Below are positions 63,490 to 64,000 of a DNA stretch of 64,000 bases, piece after piece. How positions within the stretch are numbered: the stretch's first letter is position 1; each line of letters begins with the position of its first letter. The DNA comes from NIOZ-UU13 sp035528395 (GTDB taxonomy: Bacteria > Planctomycetota > Phycisphaerae > Sedimentisphaerales > Anaerobacaceae): NCBI GenBank assembly GCA_035528395.1, contig DATKYR010000035.1:1-64000 (forward strand). The letters are read 5' to 3'. The position numbers and the translations under genes are program-made. Below the pieces are notes generated by a model. The model was given only the letters and a program-made list of their open reading frames with translations. It had not been told where the DNA came from and ran no database searches.

Positions 63490-64000
63490 ATGGACCGAAG
63501 AGATTTCATAAAAACGTCAGTAGTTGCGGGTGCGTATGCGGTCCTCGCAAGGCCGTGGGTCGCTTCTGCTGAGGACACGAAACCGTGGTTCGATCGCCCG
63601 ATGCGTTGGGCACAATTGGTCCTTGTGGAAAACGATCCGGGCCAATTCGATCCAGACTTTTGGCTGGATTACTTCAAGCGTATCCACGCCGATGCCGCTT
63701 GTTTGAGCGCCGGAGGCGTGGTCGCGTACTACCCCACACAAATCACCCTACACCATCGAAGCGCATGGCTTGGTGATTCTGACCCGTTCGGCTATCTGGT
63801 CCGCGGATGCCGCGAAATGAAGATGGTGGTGATCGCCCGTACCGACCCGCACGCGGTCTGGAACGACGTCTATAAAGCCCATCCGGATTGGATTGCCGTC
63901 GATTCGAAAGGGCAAAAACGGTGTCATTGGTCGAATCCCGAATTGTGGGTCACGTGCGCGCTCGGCCCATACAACTTTGAATTCATGACCGGAGTTCATA
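63490..64000 (+). CDS. Tat-exported protein, possible glycoside hydrolase (partial)
   Basis: The window ends within this gene; 170 residues are visible. The leader is twin-arginine type (DRRDFIKTSVVAGAYAVLA, cleaved near WVASA). The mature part starts KPWFDRPMRWAQLVLVENDP and continues with FKRIHADAACLSAGGVVAYY, then EMKMVVIARTDPHAVWNDVY and AHPDWIAVDSKGQ. This resembles the N-terminal TIM-barrel part of planctomycete beta-galactosidase-like or alpha-L-fucosidase-like proteins of clan A, in which the H-P-D-W and D-S-K motifs are common. The catalytic part lies beyond the window. It follows the RraA-like gene by 42 bases. Confidence 0.65.
   Translation, partial: MDRRDFIKTSVVAGAYAVLARPWVASAEDTKPWFDRPMRWAQLVLVENDPGQFDPDFWLDYFKRIHADAACLSAGGVVAYYPTQITLHHRSAWLGDSDPFGYLVRGCREMKMVVIARTDPHAVWNDVYKAHPDWIAVDSKGQKRCHWSNPELWVTCALGPYNFEFMTGVH

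Overview
The window looks like chromosomal DNA of a planctomycete, most likely of the Phycisphaerae/Sedimentisphaerales type, from an uncultured or metagenomic source. The reasons are a run of twin-arginine-exported Gfo/Idh/MocA oxidoreductases, sugar isomerase-like TIM barrels and amidohydrolases, a type II pseudopilin-like protein with an H-X9-DG ending, ECF sigma factors paired with membrane-anchored partners, a PEP-CTERM-type tail, and intergenic DNA full of dispersed repeats and decayed gene ends. No rRNA, CRISPR array or complete insertion sequence is visible. There is one intact tRNA gene, tRNA-Arg(ACG) at 62268-62341, and one half-copy with a promoter at 34217-34259.

Layout. 0-8 kb: a nested-hairpin element at the left edge, two oxidoreductases with almost identical Tat leaders, a GC-rich GH50-like glycoside hydrolase, a block of short repeats and a ceramidase-like hydrolase. 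8-17 kb: a small hypothetical protein, a DinG-type helicase, a BNR/sortilin-like secreted protein, a di-heme cytochrome c peroxidase and a two-domain metallo-beta-lactamase-fold protein. 17-24 kb: a peptidoglycan-sugar salvage locus with AnmK, MurQ and a sodium:solute symporter on the minus strand, and a GCKR-like double-SIS protein and an AmiE-like serine hydrolase on the plus strand. 24-34 kb: a heparinase II/III-M14 peptidase fusion, a pseudopilin-like protein, a Tat-exported isomerase-like protein, an unrecognised secreted glycan-type protein and a formate/nitrite-type channel fused to CBS domains.

34-42 kb: a half tRNA gene, a transposase start, a methyltransferase, then a GC-rich minus-strand operon-like run (esterase, two amidohydrolases, a sugar isomerase-like protein, a collapsed BNR gene, an alpha/alpha-barrel protein and a small secreted protein) that looks like a catabolic cassette. 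42-50 kb: an enolase-superfamily enzyme, a subtilisin remnant, a frameshifted oxidoreductase, and an ECF sigma factor overlapping a 1087-residue membrane-anchored subtilisin with an anti-sigma-like N terminus. 50-58 kb: decayed arsS and DUF3179 genes, a heterodimeric ABC exporter pair, an unknown secreted protein and a formylglycine-generating-enzyme-like lipoprotein beside a PEP-CTERM remnant. 58-64 kb: a second ECF sigma/membrane-partner module, a frameshifted ankyrin gene, tRNA-Arg, an exported RraA-like lipoprotein and the start of a Tat-exported protein cut by the window edge.

Taken together, the genes describe a saprophytic lifestyle: exported oxidoreductases, isomerases, lyases and esterases for complex glycans, recycling or scavenging of murein sugars, and regulation through sigma factors with membrane partners. 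The most unusual items are the ECF/anti-sigma/subtilisin fusion (45910-49709), the heparinase-M14 fusion (23983-27279), the nested hairpin at 20-127 and the 150-bp element shared by 43831-43980 and 61312-61461.
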